Positions 1-8,744 of a DNA stretch of 64,000 nucleotides are shown one piece after another. A model generated the notes under the pieces. The model was not told where the DNA came from. It was given only the letters and a program-made list of their open reading frames with translations, and searched no databases. Within the stretch, counting starts at the first letter, position 1; each line of letters begins with the position of its first letter. The position numbers and the translations under genes are program-made. Source of the DNA: Lentisphaera marina (GTDB lineage Bacteria > Verrucomicrobiota > Lentisphaeria > Lentisphaerales > Lentisphaeraceae); the NCBI RefSeq assembly GCF_028745505.1, contig NZ_JAQZZL010000003.1, forward strand, positions 62,001-126,000, in the 5' to 3' direction.

Positions 1-784
1 AAGCCCATTCATATGTGGGATAAGCCGGCACATCGTGAACTTTTTTAGCGGCTTGAGGAACATCTTTGAGCTCAGCCTGAGAAAATTTCGGTGGAATGAT
101 TTTATCTAATTCAAATTTATCGAACCATTTTTTGGAAACATGCCAAGGAACATGAGGCTTCACAAAACCCACAGCCATAAAGAATGGTTTATCATACCCT
201 TTGCTCAAACGTTCAACTGCCCAGCGCGCCGCTCGGGTATCAGGTTGATCTTCATCTGTGAGGTAAGGTCCCCAATCCGTTAAAGTCCCCTTACCTTTCT
301 CTCCTGACTCAGGCCATATCATACGGTATTTGGGAGCTGGCCCAAAACACGTCGAGCCATTACCAGGCATACCACCGTATTCCTGAAAAGCACCCTTTGC
401 TGCCCCACGGTGAAATATTTTCCCCACTCCCATGGTGAGGTAGCCCTGATCAGAAAAGTATTCAGGAAGAAATTTTAATTTAGGCTTCCCAATATCACTT
501 TTAATATCATCGTCCTTAATATGACCATAAATGCCTGTTGTAGTTGGATAAAGTCCAGTCATCATAGAAGCTCGAGAGGGACCACAAAGTGGAGCTTGGC
601 ACCAGGCATTGGTAAACGTCATGCCCTGCTCCTTCAAGCGATCAAGATTGGGCATCACTTTTGCGGGTTCAGCATAATAACGCTCGACCCCCTCTGCTAG
701 GTCATCCACCATGATCAGCAAAACATTTGGCTTTTCTGCGCGTAGATCAAGCAGTAAAAACACCAGTAATAGAAAACACCTCAT
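1..784 (-). CDS. Sulfatase, 3' end outside the window
   Basis: Secreted formylglycine-dependent sulfatase, probably removing sulfate from glycan fragments. From the ATG at 784 there is a signal peptide (residues 1 to about 16, hydrophobic run FLLLVFLLLDL), then KPNVLLIMVDDL with the metal-binding Asp pair, and CGPSR with Cys67 as the residue converted to formylglycine. The text resembles iduronate-2-sulfatase-like S1 sulfatases (short NVLLIMVDDL start, conserved GHI and GKIFH stretches). About 261 codons are visible; the reading frame is open at position 1, so the C-terminal half is missing. It follows the PL8 lyase by 43 bp and is probably last or near last in the operon led by the pseudopilin genes. 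The sulfated substrate is inferred from the lyase neighbours. Confidence 0.9.
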   Translation of the reverse strand, partial: MRCFLLLVFLLLDLRAEKPNVLLIMVDDLAEGVERYYAEPAKVMPNLDRLKEQGMTFTNAWCQAPLCGPSRASMMTGLYPTTTGIYGHIKDDDIKSDIGKPKLKFLPEYFSDQGYLTMGVGKIFHRGAAKGAFQEYGGMPGNGSTCFGPAPKYRMIWPESGEKGKGTLTDWGPYLTDEDQPDTRAARWAVERLSKGYDKPFFMAVGFVKPHVPWHVSKKWFDKFELDKIIPPKFSQAELKDVPQAAKKVHDVPAYPTYEWA

Positions 785-827
785 ATCACACCTTATTAAA
801 TTTATCAAAAAGCTAGATAATTAGATC

Positions 828-3686
828 TTATAATTCAATTAATTGCAAGTCTATATTTTCAGCATGCTGACAGGATATAATGAGTTCACTACCATTAACA
901 ATTCTTAACTTACTAGAGTTTATTTTGAGTTTATATGACTTATTTAACTTTATTCTCAATTCATTAGCTACACTCTCATTAGCACCCCATTTTCGGGAAT
1001 AAATACTCACTTCTTTTTGAAGGCCACTTTCATACTGACTTTCATCTCGCCCTTCATACAAGTGAAGGTCGGGATCACAGATAGTCAGATTAAGAATTTC
1101 ACCTTCTTTTTTAGCCATAAACATACATGGAGAACTAACTGATGTGATAAAGCTAGAATTAATCGTTTGAGGTATTGTGGAAATCGCAAAAGCCTCCGTT
1201 TCATGAGCTAGAACCCCATGAACTTCAGAATCTTTTTGAAGAACTTCATAAGGAAATTTTTTATCCTTGTCCTGAATCTTAAAAGCGTATTCATAGCTAG
1301 CATCTTTAGGCGCTTTACCATGATCAATCCAAGCTTTTGTAAAGGTCCCGTCTTCAAGTACATCCGTTTTCTGATTTGGACTAAGCTGTTTCCCAGAACT
1401 CTGCTTGAGTTCCCCTTCTACAACTTTCCAGAGGTTGCCCTTTCCATCATCAAAAACATTAGAGTCTGTGTTTAAATCCCTCTGTCCTTGATGCTGAAAC
1501 AATGTTGTCACAGTGGGGTTTTTATCATCAATCGATGAAATTCCATCACCTAAACAAATCACCATATCATCAAACATGAAATAGGATTTAAAGGCTCGGA
1601 GGTCTTTGCCGTACTTTGGGTGGGAATGCAATTTCATAGAATACATACCGTTATTTTCAAAACTTAAGCTTCCCGCAAAAGTTTCATCACTGATTAGCAG
1701 TTCTTCATAGCCACTGAATTCATCGACTTGTAAAACATTCGCTCTGAGTTCTTCATAAGGAATGACCACCGAAGTCGTCCCAGGAAGGTAATTCCAGTTC
1801 CATCCTGCCATATTCAATCTTTCACTGAGGTTCATAATTTGATAATGACCATTGGAAAGATAGCGGCCATAATGATTGGCGCCTTTATAAATTTCCGCAC
1901 CCCAGAGGTAGCGACTAAAACCTTTTACACTAAACATCCAATCACCACGACGATGGATGCCAAAGGACGCGTAATTCATTGACCAGTTACCCTCGGGCGC
2001 TGATTCCGCTTCTATTCCCTTAGCCATTAATTCCAGAGACTGACTGGCAAATTTACGATCATTTTTAACTAAGCGTAAAAAAGTGGCTGCCATTTTAGGG
2101 TCAACTTCCTTTTTACCACCTGGGCTTCCTGACTTCGCCATCCAATAATAAGTCTGCGGATCAAGCCCCCCATTTCCCAGTGGATGACGACCAGATACCG
2201 AAAGTGGCCATTCTCGCAAGTTGCAGTAATTTCGCATCATGTAAAGGCATTTATTGACGGCACGATGATTTTCTTCAGCCAAACGCAATGAACCACCACT
2301 CAAGAGGTAAATGACAGGGCTAATGCCGCGTAGCGCATCCTTACCGTAAGCTGGGTAATGATTGCGGTGATGGTAAAGTGAACCATCAGCTTTTAGAGGA
2401 GCTTTTAACCCTGGCGCTACATTGAGACCACGATTGAGCCAAAACTGAAAAGCTTTGATATTTTGAGCTTCATTGCCATCAGCCATTAGTGCTGTGGCCA
2501 ACATCCCCATAGACGTTGTATTTAGAATATCAATATTTGCGAATCCCGCAGTTTCGAAAGGCTCATAAACTTTACCAAAACCACTAAACCAGTACATATC
2601 TTTATATGCCTGCTCCAGTAAACCCGCTTTTTTTAATTCTGCTTTCATCAACACTAATGATGGGTAGTAATTCCTTAAAGCATAACCGAGGTGATGAATC
2701 GTTCCTAAACCACTTCCATAGGCCCAGCCATATTTATGTATATTCTGATACGTTTTTATAAACATGTCTGCTAGCTTAGATTTCCTATCGCCTGAAGCGC
2801 TATCATAGGCTCGCGCTAACTGCAGCATAAAAGCCGTATACCTTTTAACGTCGATTTGATCATCCAGGAATTTTTTAGTTTTTACACCATTATAAACGGC
2901 TCCGTGACCATTTAAGAGCACAGTTTTACCGCGCCCACTCGTATAGTATTCGAACTGCTTTTTAATTTTGTTGAAGGCACTATCACTGAGCGTGAACTTT
3001 TTTTGATGTATCACTTGAAAGCGAGACTCGACTTTTTGAGCCGCAATTTTGTCCTCTGAGCTCAATTGGTATTGATGCTTCTTTTGTGATGCAAAATAAT
3101 CCAGTGCCATCCAATGCTTATTAGCATTGACGACGACTGCTTTATTGACAAAAGGAACCTGACGATCTGGGATCTGATGGCGTGGATCCACTTGACTCGA
3201 TGCAATGAAATGATCGATAAATAAAGTTCCTGACTCTAGCTTTTGCGGAGCCCGCAAAATAATTTGATCCATGCCTTTAACTGGCTTAGCCTGCATGTCG
3301 CGTTCAAAACTCACCCAGCAAGTTCTCCAACCCGTAAAGTTTAAATTGAACTCAAAATAACAATGCTCTTTGCCAGCTTTTAAAAAGCTAAATCTCAGTG
3401 AATCATTGATCGCCTGCTCATTGTAAATCCAGCAGGAAAATGTCGAAAGAGCTTTGTTAACTGTATTCTCTTGCTGAGGTAAATAGTTAACATCAGTATC
3501 GACTTTTATAAGATCACCCGCCAGCCATTGCCACTTAAGTGATTTATCCCCTTCATAGGCTCTTTCTGAACTGGTTTCAAACTGGCCTCGCCAGTTTGAA
3601 GCATCCTCGTTCGCTTCAAAGGAAACAAAGTTTTTAGCTTGAACTGAGCATACAAAAGCAGTTAAAATAAAAAATATTTTTTTCAT
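828..3686 (-). CDS. Polysaccharide lyase family 8, chondroitin ABC lyase-like
   Basis: Predicted secreted endolyase cleaving chondroitin/dermatan sulfate-type chains by beta-elimination; 952 aa, close to the roughly 1,000 aa of Proteus vulgaris chondroitinase ABC I. I start at the ATG at 3686 (MKKIFFILTAFVCSVQA, a Sec signal peptide) instead of an upstream in-frame ATG at 3797 that overlaps the previous gene. An N-terminal carbohydrate-binding sandwich (about 20-170) is followed by the alpha/alpha toroid and C-terminal beta-sandwiches. The four catalytic residues known in chondroitinase ABC (His501, Tyr508, Arg560, Glu653) align with His440 and Tyr447 in HRNHYPAY, Arg500 in SGRHPLG and Glu598 in GAEIY. 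Exact substrate range is not deducible. It starts 1 bp after the stop of the small secreted gene, so the two are likely translationally coupled. Confidence 0.9.
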   Translation of the reverse strand: MKKIFFILTAFVCSVQAKNFVSFEANEDASNWRGQFETSSERAYEGDKSLKWQWLAGDLIKVDTDVNYLPQQENTVNKALSTFSCWIYNEQAINDSLRFSFLKAGKEHCYFEFNLNFTGWRTCWVSFERDMQAKPVKGMDQIILRAPQKLESGTLFIDHFIASSQVDPRHQIPDRQVPFVNKAVVVNANKHWMALDYFASQKKHQYQLSSEDKIAAQKVESRFQVIHQKKFTLSDSAFNKIKKQFEYYTSGRGKTVLLNGHGAVYNGVKTKKFLDDQIDVKRYTAFMLQLARAYDSASGDRKSKLADMFIKTYQNIHKYGWAYGSGLGTIHHLGYALRNYYPSLVLMKAELKKAGLLEQAYKDMYWFSGFGKVYEPFETAGFANIDILNTTSMGMLATALMADGNEAQNIKAFQFWLNRGLNVAPGLKAPLKADGSLYHHRNHYPAYGKDALRGISPVIYLLSGGSLRLAEENHRAVNKCLYMMRNYCNLREWPLSVSGRHPLGNGGLDPQTYYWMAKSGSPGGKKEVDPKMAATFLRLVKNDRKFASQSLELMAKGIEAESAPEGNWSMNYASFGIHRRGDWMFSVKGFSRYLWGAEIYKGANHYGRYLSNGHYQIMNLSERLNMAGWNWNYLPGTTSVVIPYEELRANVLQVDEFSGYEELLISDETFAGSLSFENNGMYSMKLHSHPKYGKDLRAFKSYFMFDDMVICLGDGISSIDDKNPTVTTLFQHQGQRDLNTDSNVFDDGKGNLWKVVEGELKQSSGKQLSPNQKTDVLEDGTFTKAWIDHGKAPKDASYEYAFKIQDKDKKFPYEVLQKDSEVHGVLAHETEAFAISTIPQTINSSFITSVSSPCMFMAKKEGEILNLTICDPDLHLYEGRDESQYESGLQKEVSIYSRKWGANESVANELRIKLNKSYKLKINSSKLRIVNGSELIISCQHAENIDLQLIEL

Positions 3687-3687
3687 C

Positions 3688-4179
3688 TTAAATATTTTGC
3701 TCGTGTCCGTGAATTTTATTAATAATATCGATGTATTGCTGATATGTAGCCTGTTTATCAGCAGGAAGGTTCTGGAGAACAAGCATCTGATATTCATTTC
3801 GAGATTGAATTAAATTCTTTCTCTCTTTAGCTACATCGGGAAGACCGTGGGACATGGTGTAGAGCTGATAGATCATATGATTAAGTTCCTGATAATAAGC
3901 CTTTTTAGCTTTATCATCAGATCTATTTTTAGTGAATTTCGTTCTGAAATCTACGTACTTATCGTGAATTTTCTCAAATTCAGAACTGAATTTTTTCATG
4001 ACCTTTTCTAGTTCTACACGATCGTAATAAAGCTCTCCTTGTGCTTCCCTCACAAATGAACTTTGATCGGCAGCAATTTTTTCCAGAGACTTAGCTTTAC
4101 CGTAGGCTAGTTTATAAGCTTCGGTTTCTTCTGCCTGAACAAAGACAGAGAGAATCAATAAACATAAAAATGTTCTCAT
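3688..4179 (-). CDS. Small secreted helical protein, unknown function
   Basis: 163 aa with a clear signal peptide (MRTFLCLLILSVFVQA, cleavage before EETEAY). The mature part is highly charged (K/E/D-rich), without cysteines, and looks almost entirely alpha-helical with heptad-like spacing, so a periplasmic coiled coil is likely. I do not recognise a family. It sits between the pseudopilin-like genes and the PL8 lyase, with its stop 1 bp before the lyase start, so it is almost certainly co-transcribed with the glycan-degradation genes. A helper or scaffold role for the lyase/sulfatase machinery is possible but is only inferred from position. Confidence 0.75.
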   Translation of the reverse strand: MRTFLCLLILSVFVQAEETEAYKLAYGKAKSLEKIAADQSSFVREAQGELYYDRVELEKVMKKFSSEFEKIHDKYVDFRTKFTKNRSDDKAKKAYYQELNHMIYQLYTMSHGLPDVAKERKNLIQSRNEYQMLVLQNLPADKQATYQQYIDIINKIHGHEQNI

Positions 4180-4206
4180 TTTATTTTCCTTCTTATTGGA
4201 TTGATT

Positions 4207-4821
4207 TTAGTAAGAGATCCGCGATTCTGAATATACGGAATTGAAGCCAAGTACGGCTTTGATATAGGTCCCTCCCAAAGCTTCGGCATGACCATCAAAA
4301 AAAAGAATATTTGCTTTACCTTGATGGATGAGGTGGGGTTGACTATAAAGGTTTGTCTGACTGGGGTGCATGCGAAAAATGGAGTCATCATCACTGCTAT
4401 AATAAGCATCCGCTATTAACCAATCTGATGAATCATATTCTCCCATATTGATTAAGTAAGGATCGGCATTGCTATAGCGCCCACCATAACTATTCCAAGC
4501 ATTCCATACATTGCCAAAATCTATTTCGTCGAGTTCAAGACAACGTAAAACTTCATTATTGACATAGCCCTCATCAATTAAATTTTTACCCCAGGTTTTA
4601 ATGCCGTTATTTAAATCTGAAGTATTGCTCGCATAAATATAACCATTTTTATCTTCGGAGGAAGTGTAAAAAGCTGCGGCGACTTGTTTCTGCTGATTCA
4701 AGCAGACTGCCTGACGACTCTTGGCGCGAGCTTTACCTAAAGTAGGCAAAAGCATACTCGCCAGAATGCCAATAATGGCAATCACCACGAGGAGTTCTAT
4801 AAGTGTAAATTTATTCTTCAT
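4207..4821 (-). CDS. Pseudopilin-like protein, H-X9-DG type
   Basis: 204 aa. The N-terminus [20 protein letters not shown] is a class III (prepilin peptidase) signal with the invariant Glu in position 5 after the cleavage site, followed by a hydrophobic helix. The C-terminal part carries the H-X9-DG motif (His, nine residues, then Asp-Gly: HQGKANILFFDG), which defines a large family of type II secretion pseudopilin-like proteins expanded in Planctomycetes, Verrucomicrobia and Lentisphaerae. Start chosen at 4821 because the signal begins there; the upstream in-frame ATG adds 13 polar residues. It is a paralogue of the next gene upstream. Placement in a lyase/sulfatase operon suggests surface display or glycan capture, which is inference. 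Confidence 0.88.
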   Translation of the reverse strand: MKNKFTLIELLVVIAIIGILASMLLPTLGKARAKSRQAVCLNQQKQVAAAFYTSSEDKNGYIYASNTSDLNNGIKTWGKNLIDEGYVNNEVLRCLELDEIDFGNVWNAWNSYGGRYSNADPYLINMGEYDSSDWLIADAYYSSDDDSIFRMHPSQTNLYSQPHLIHQGKANILFFDGHAEALGGTYIKAVLGFNSVYSESRISY

Positions 4822-4882
4822 TATCAAGCCTTTGACTAATCTATGATCTTCTCTAAGCATTTCAAAATTTTAAAATAGTCAT

Positions 4883-5485
4883 TTAAAAAGATTCTCCAGA
4901 TTCACTAAATACCGAACTATAGTTGAACTGAGACTTCAAGTAGGCACTAGAGAGCCCTTCCACATGTCCATCAAAAAACAGAAAGTTTGCTTTACCACTA
5001 TGCATTAAATGTGGCCAAGCATAACCAGTACTCGTCCCATTTGTCATACGGAACATAGCATCCGCTGAACTAGCTTGGTAGGAATCACCCAAAAGCCAAT
5101 CGTCTGAAGTATAATCCGATATCTTCATGAGGTAGGGAGCTGTATGTAAGTAACGTGCACCATAAGAATTCCAAGCATTATCAGAAAGTTCACCTTCAGT
5201 TTTAGGACAGCGAAAAATTGGCGCTGAAGCATAATCATTATTGATCAAATAATACCCATAAGTACTGCGAGTTGGTAATGCTGAAGAACTCGAAACATAA
5301 ATGTGCCCATCTTCATCATCACTCGATGTATAAAATGCTACAGATATCTGCTTTTGATTATTTGCGCATACGCTCTGACGACTCTTATCTCTAGCCTGCC
5401 CCAAGGCCGGCAATAGTAAACTCCCTAAAATCCCAATAATGGCAATCACCACGAGGAGCTCGATCAAATTAAATTGCTTTTTCAT
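4883..5485 (-). CDS. Pseudopilin-like protein, H-X9-DG type (paralogue)
   Basis: 200 aa and first gene of the operon running down to the partial sulfatase. It has the prepilin signal and helix ([20 protein letters not shown]) and the H-X9-DG motif near the C-terminus ([12 protein letters not shown]). ATG at 5485 is preferred: an AAGG Shine-Dalgarno lies about 8 nt upstream, whereas the ATG two codons earlier is too close to it. The two pseudopilins share the ends and an internal AWNSYG.RY stretch with PYL shortly after, so they arose by duplication, but their middles have diverged. The predicted promoter and LacI-type operator lie directly upstream (5509-5559). Function in glycan use is inferred from the operon only. 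Confidence 0.88.
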   Translation of the reverse strand: MKKQFNLIELLVVIAIIGILGSLLLPALGQARDKSRQSVCANNQKQISVAFYTSSDDEDGHIYVSSSSALPTRSTYGYYLINNDYASAPIFRCPKTEGELSDNAWNSYGARYLHTAPYLMKISDYTSDDWLLGDSYQASSADAMFRMTNGTSTGYAWPHLMHSGKANFLFFDGHVEGLSSAYLKSQFNYSSVFSESGESF

Positions 5486-5508
5486 TTTCATCACCTTATC
5501 ATCTTTTT

Positions 5509-5522
5509 GCCAACGTTGGCAT
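5509..5522. promoter_or_regulatory. LacI-type operator, copy 1
   Basis: Perfect 14-bp palindrome TGCCAACGTTGGCA with the central CG typical of LacI/GalR-family operators. It begins 8 bp downstream of the predicted -10 hexamer, so a bound repressor would cover the transcription start. The same 14 bp recur at 10263-10276, and a LacI-family gene lies in the same locus. Predicted site of the regulator encoded at 10329-11333. Confidence 0.85.
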
Positions 5523-5530
5523 TTTTTATA

Positions 5531-5559
5531 TTTAACTACCATTTCAATTGAAAGTCAAG
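5531..5559 (-). promoter_or_regulatory. Promoter of pseudopilin/PL8/sulfatase operon
   Basis: On the minus strand TTGACT (5559-5554) is followed after exactly 17 bp by TTAAAT (5536-5531). The -35 matches five of six consensus positions and the -10 four of six. It lies 46 bp upstream of the ATG at 5485, with the operator immediately downstream, the usual layout for repression. Confidence 0.65.
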
Positions 5560-5632
5560 AGCTTAGATGGATTTTTTAGAGTTTAAATTTCTATAAAGTC
5601 AATTTTTTTCAAAAAACTCACGGATGCATTAA

Positions 5633-8600
5633 TCATTTAGTCAAAATGAAGCTCTGAGTCAAACCAGAATTAACTTTAATAATGATGCTACTACAATCAT
5701 TATCATAGCTTATACTTAAGTTTTCATCCGCTTCTTTGAGCTTCCATTCCCCCTTTAAGCTCAGTCTTATTTCGGAACCCAAACTATGACCAAAGAGCCT
5801 TTTACCTGACTCATTCTTAGCATCATTAACATCGGGGTCCGCCACAGAAAGTATTATCCCTGAATCCACCTTTTGTAAACTCATTAAGCAGGCTTGGCTA
5901 ACTTCTTTAAGTATCGAACCTTCAAATTTTGTTTTCTCAAAAACAGCCAAAGCCAGTGTATTTAAGGTCTGCTCATAAACGACATGAGCTTTATGGTCGC
6001 GTTGAATTATTTTTATCGGAGCTAAATTGACTTCTCCTCCAGGCCAGATTTCATAGGCATAGCTACCCGAACTAGGAGCCTTGCCATGTTTAATCACTGC
6101 CGAATCAAAAAGCCCTTCACCAAATGCTTGCTGCCCTTTGCGCTTGGAGTGCATGTCACCGCGCCTTATTGAGTATTTATTATTTGGACTCCTCTGAAGT
6201 GCACGACGCAGGTTCACTTTGGCATTTTCTAAAAATACATAAGAATTGCCCTGCCCATCTCTAAGACTATCGCCTTTTTCTACTTCAAAAACACTATTTC
6301 TTATTTCTGAACTCATTGTACTTTCGGTGCTCAACACTGGACGCATTTCTTGTAGTTTGGCATGCTGAAAGAGGACGGTTGAAGTTCCATAGTTTTCTTC
6401 TCGACTTTTTATATCACTACCTAAACAAATCAGGCGATCTCCTAAGGCAAAAACCGATTTTCTTGCTTTCAAACGCCCTTCAAGTCCTAGGCTATTTAAG
6501 TACATGGCAAAAACTCCGTGATTGGCGAAATTCAAAGATCCCGCATAAGTCGTACTCGATGTGAACATCAAGGTGCTATCGCGCTTGGGTTCCAGTAATT
6601 CTGCGGGGTACTCAATAACTGTCGCGCCAGGTACTCGACTCCAATCCCAGCCTGCTTCCAGATAGCCGTCAGCCTTATTGCCCTGCTTCATAATTTGTAC
6701 GGATCCATTGGATTGATAACGTCCATAACGATTATCTTTAGTATAAATTTCTGAGGACCAAACATTTTTACTGTAGCCCTTTACCGATGCCATCCAGCCG
6801 AGACGACGATGAACCATGTAATCGGCATAGGGAAAGGCCCAATTCCCATTTAAATCTTCCGCTTCTATGGCTTTATCTATAAAAACTTGGGCAATGTTCG
6901 TATCTTTTGGTAATCCCCAAAGACGCATATAGGCTGAGGCTACTTCACGATCAAGGCTTTCACTACCATCAGGCGAACCCGCTAACGCCAAATTTAAAAA
7001 GCTACTTTTCAAACTTTTTATATTGCCATCTAAAGGATGGCGCCCGCTAATGCCAATCCCCCAATCAAATTTTTGTGAATAAATACGCGATGCTAATAAA
7101 GCGCGCCTAAAATTCGCATGCCCTGGGCCCCAGACTTTGTATGAAGTTCCTTTAAGAACTTGAAATAAATTGCCCACACTAGCGAAGGCACCAATTCCAT
7201 AGGCTGGATAATGTCCCCAATGATGCCAGGCCGTACCATCAATTTTAAAGACACCGCGCTCGTCAGTGTAAGACAAAGTTTTTCCAAGGTGATAACTAAA
7301 GGCTTTTAGTCCTTGACATGCTCGATCTTGATCTGGACACATGCTCACTGTCATCAAGCGATAAATCGCCATCGTATTTAAATAATCAATATTAGCTCGA
7401 AAATCATCTTCATCACTAAAAATCTCACCCACATTCAAAAACCAACTTAGGTCAGCGTAGACTTCTTCTAAAAGTACTGCCTCCCTCACTAAGTCCCTCG
7501 CTAAAAAACAGGCGAGAACATAATTGCGGATTTGATAACCTAGGTGGTGCAATGTTCCTTGAGAACTCCCCATTTGGTAACCCTGATCACGCGTGTAACG
7601 CAAGCCGGCTAAAAATAATTCTCCCAAGGCAAACTTTTCATCTGCTTCTGCACGTTTCCACGCCTTTATAAGCTCGAGCTGATACTTCCAAAAATCATCA
7701 AAATTGACATAAGCTAAATCGCTCATTTTGGCAAGCTCATAATGCATAACATTCATTTGTACAGTGAGTTTAAGCGGAGGGCCTTGAACGCTACCATTAT
7801 TAAAAGTTAAACCGAAATCATGAAGTGAACTGATAAAGCTCTCGTAAGAACGGCTGTTCGTAGCTGAAAAAATTTCCTCAAGGTTCTTTTGTACTCTTGT
7901 TAAATCGGCTATTTCTTGTGATGACGCCTCTACTTTTTTAATTTCCTTCATTTTTTCCAGTAGTCCTAAATGGGGCATCCAATGGTCGTGATTTTGGTGC
8001 TGACTAGCTTTTACAAAAGGCGTTTGCAAAGAAGGGTACTGATGGCGATCATCGGCGAATTGAGAAAAGATAATGTCGTCCACATAAATTTGTCCGGATT
8101 GTTCACCTTGCGCTGAAATTATACATGATTCAATCTCAAAGGCTTGGCGTTGCTTCTTGGGCCCTCCACTCATATCATAAAAAGGTACCCATACTGTTCG
8201 CCAACCCGAAAAATTTAGCTGTAAGTCAAAATGAGCTTCCTGACCCTCTGGACCTATAAAACTAAATCGTAGTGAATTATCTTGTACTTTGGGACTATAA
8301 AAGCTAGCAATAAAAGTGGGGCTCAGTGCCGACCCCTGCCCCACGAATTTACTTTCTTTTAGATTGAGCGCACGCAGACGTTTGGCTTTAATTTGAGCCC
8401 CGTTTTGCCAAGTCCACAAAAGTGATTGCTTCCCCAAATGGGCATGGTTAGTGCTTGCCGTAATCTGAGAATTTTTTGTTTCAAAATGAAATAGATCATC
8501 TTCTTGTTCAAAAGAAAAAACGGTGCGTTTACTTTGAGCTTTGTCCCATGCAAGATATTGCTCTGACTGATAATCTGGCTTGTAAGAATCCACTTCTTTC

Positions 8601-8686
8601 GGAGCCGCCGTTTTGGTCTTTTCTGTACGACAGGAAGGCAAAAGCCAGAGACTAAGAATAATAAAAATAAATTGGTAGGGGCGCAT
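5633..8686 (-). CDS. Polysaccharide lyase family 8 lipoprotein, chondroitin ABC lyase-like
   Basis: 1017 aa. The signal sequence ends in a lipobox (LLPSC, Cys19), so this lyase is probably anchored in a membrane, unlike the PL8 at 828-3686 whose signal lacks a lipobox. It matches chondroitinase ABC more closely than its neighbour does: DGTAW before the catalytic His, SSEIY.KDNRYGRYQS and GWDWSRVPGAT are clearly recognisable. All four catalytic residues are present: His489 and Tyr496 (HWGHYPAY), Arg549 (SGRHPLD), Glu646 (SSEIY). N-terminal sandwich about 45-210, toroid 230-600, C-terminal sandwiches 620-1017. Gene follows the sulfatase at 8745 by 58 bp in the second operon. Expected to cleave sulfated glycosaminoglycans outside the cytoplasm; exo or endo mode not deducible. 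Confidence 0.93.
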   Translation of the reverse strand: MRPYQFIFIILSLWLLPSCRTEKTKTAAPKEVDSYKPDYQSEQYLAWDKAQSKRTVFSFEQEDDLFHFETKNSQITASTNHAHLGKQSLLWTWQNGAQIKAKRLRALNLKESKFVGQGSALSPTFIASFYSPKVQDNSLRFSFIGPEGQEAHFDLQLNFSGWRTVWVPFYDMSGGPKKQRQAFEIESCIISAQGEQSGQIYVDDIIFSQFADDRHQYPSLQTPFVKASQHQNHDHWMPHLGLLEKMKEIKKVEASSQEIADLTRVQKNLEEIFSATNSRSYESFISSLHDFGLTFNNGSVQGPPLKLTVQMNVMHYELAKMSDLAYVNFDDFWKYQLELIKAWKRAEADEKFALGELFLAGLRYTRDQGYQMGSSQGTLHHLGYQIRNYVLACFLARDLVREAVLLEEVYADLSWFLNVGEIFSDEDDFRANIDYLNTMAIYRLMTVSMCPDQDRACQGLKAFSYHLGKTLSYTDERGVFKIDGTAWHHWGHYPAYGIGAFASVGNLFQVLKGTSYKVWGPGHANFRRALLASRIYSQKFDWGIGISGRHPLDGNIKSLKSSFLNLALAGSPDGSESLDREVASAYMRLWGLPKDTNIAQVFIDKAIEAEDLNGNWAFPYADYMVHRRLGWMASVKGYSKNVWSSEIYTKDNRYGRYQSNGSVQIMKQGNKADGYLEAGWDWSRVPGATVIEYPAELLEPKRDSTLMFTSSTTYAGSLNFANHGVFAMYLNSLGLEGRLKARKSVFALGDRLICLGSDIKSREENYGTSTVLFQHAKLQEMRPVLSTESTMSSEIRNSVFEVEKGDSLRDGQGNSYVFLENAKVNLRRALQRSPNNKYSIRRGDMHSKRKGQQAFGEGLFDSAVIKHGKAPSSGSYAYEIWPGGEVNLAPIKIIQRDHKAHVVYEQTLNTLALAVFEKTKFEGSILKEVSQACLMSLQKVDSGIILSVADPDVNDAKNESGKRLFGHSLGSEIRLSLKGEWKLKEADENLSISYDNDCSSIIIKVNSGLTQSFILTK

Positions 8687-8744
8687 ATTTTCTCCTTGTT
8701 TAAAATAGGGGCTCAGTTAAGAGTCCAAGAACTTCTCTACTTAT

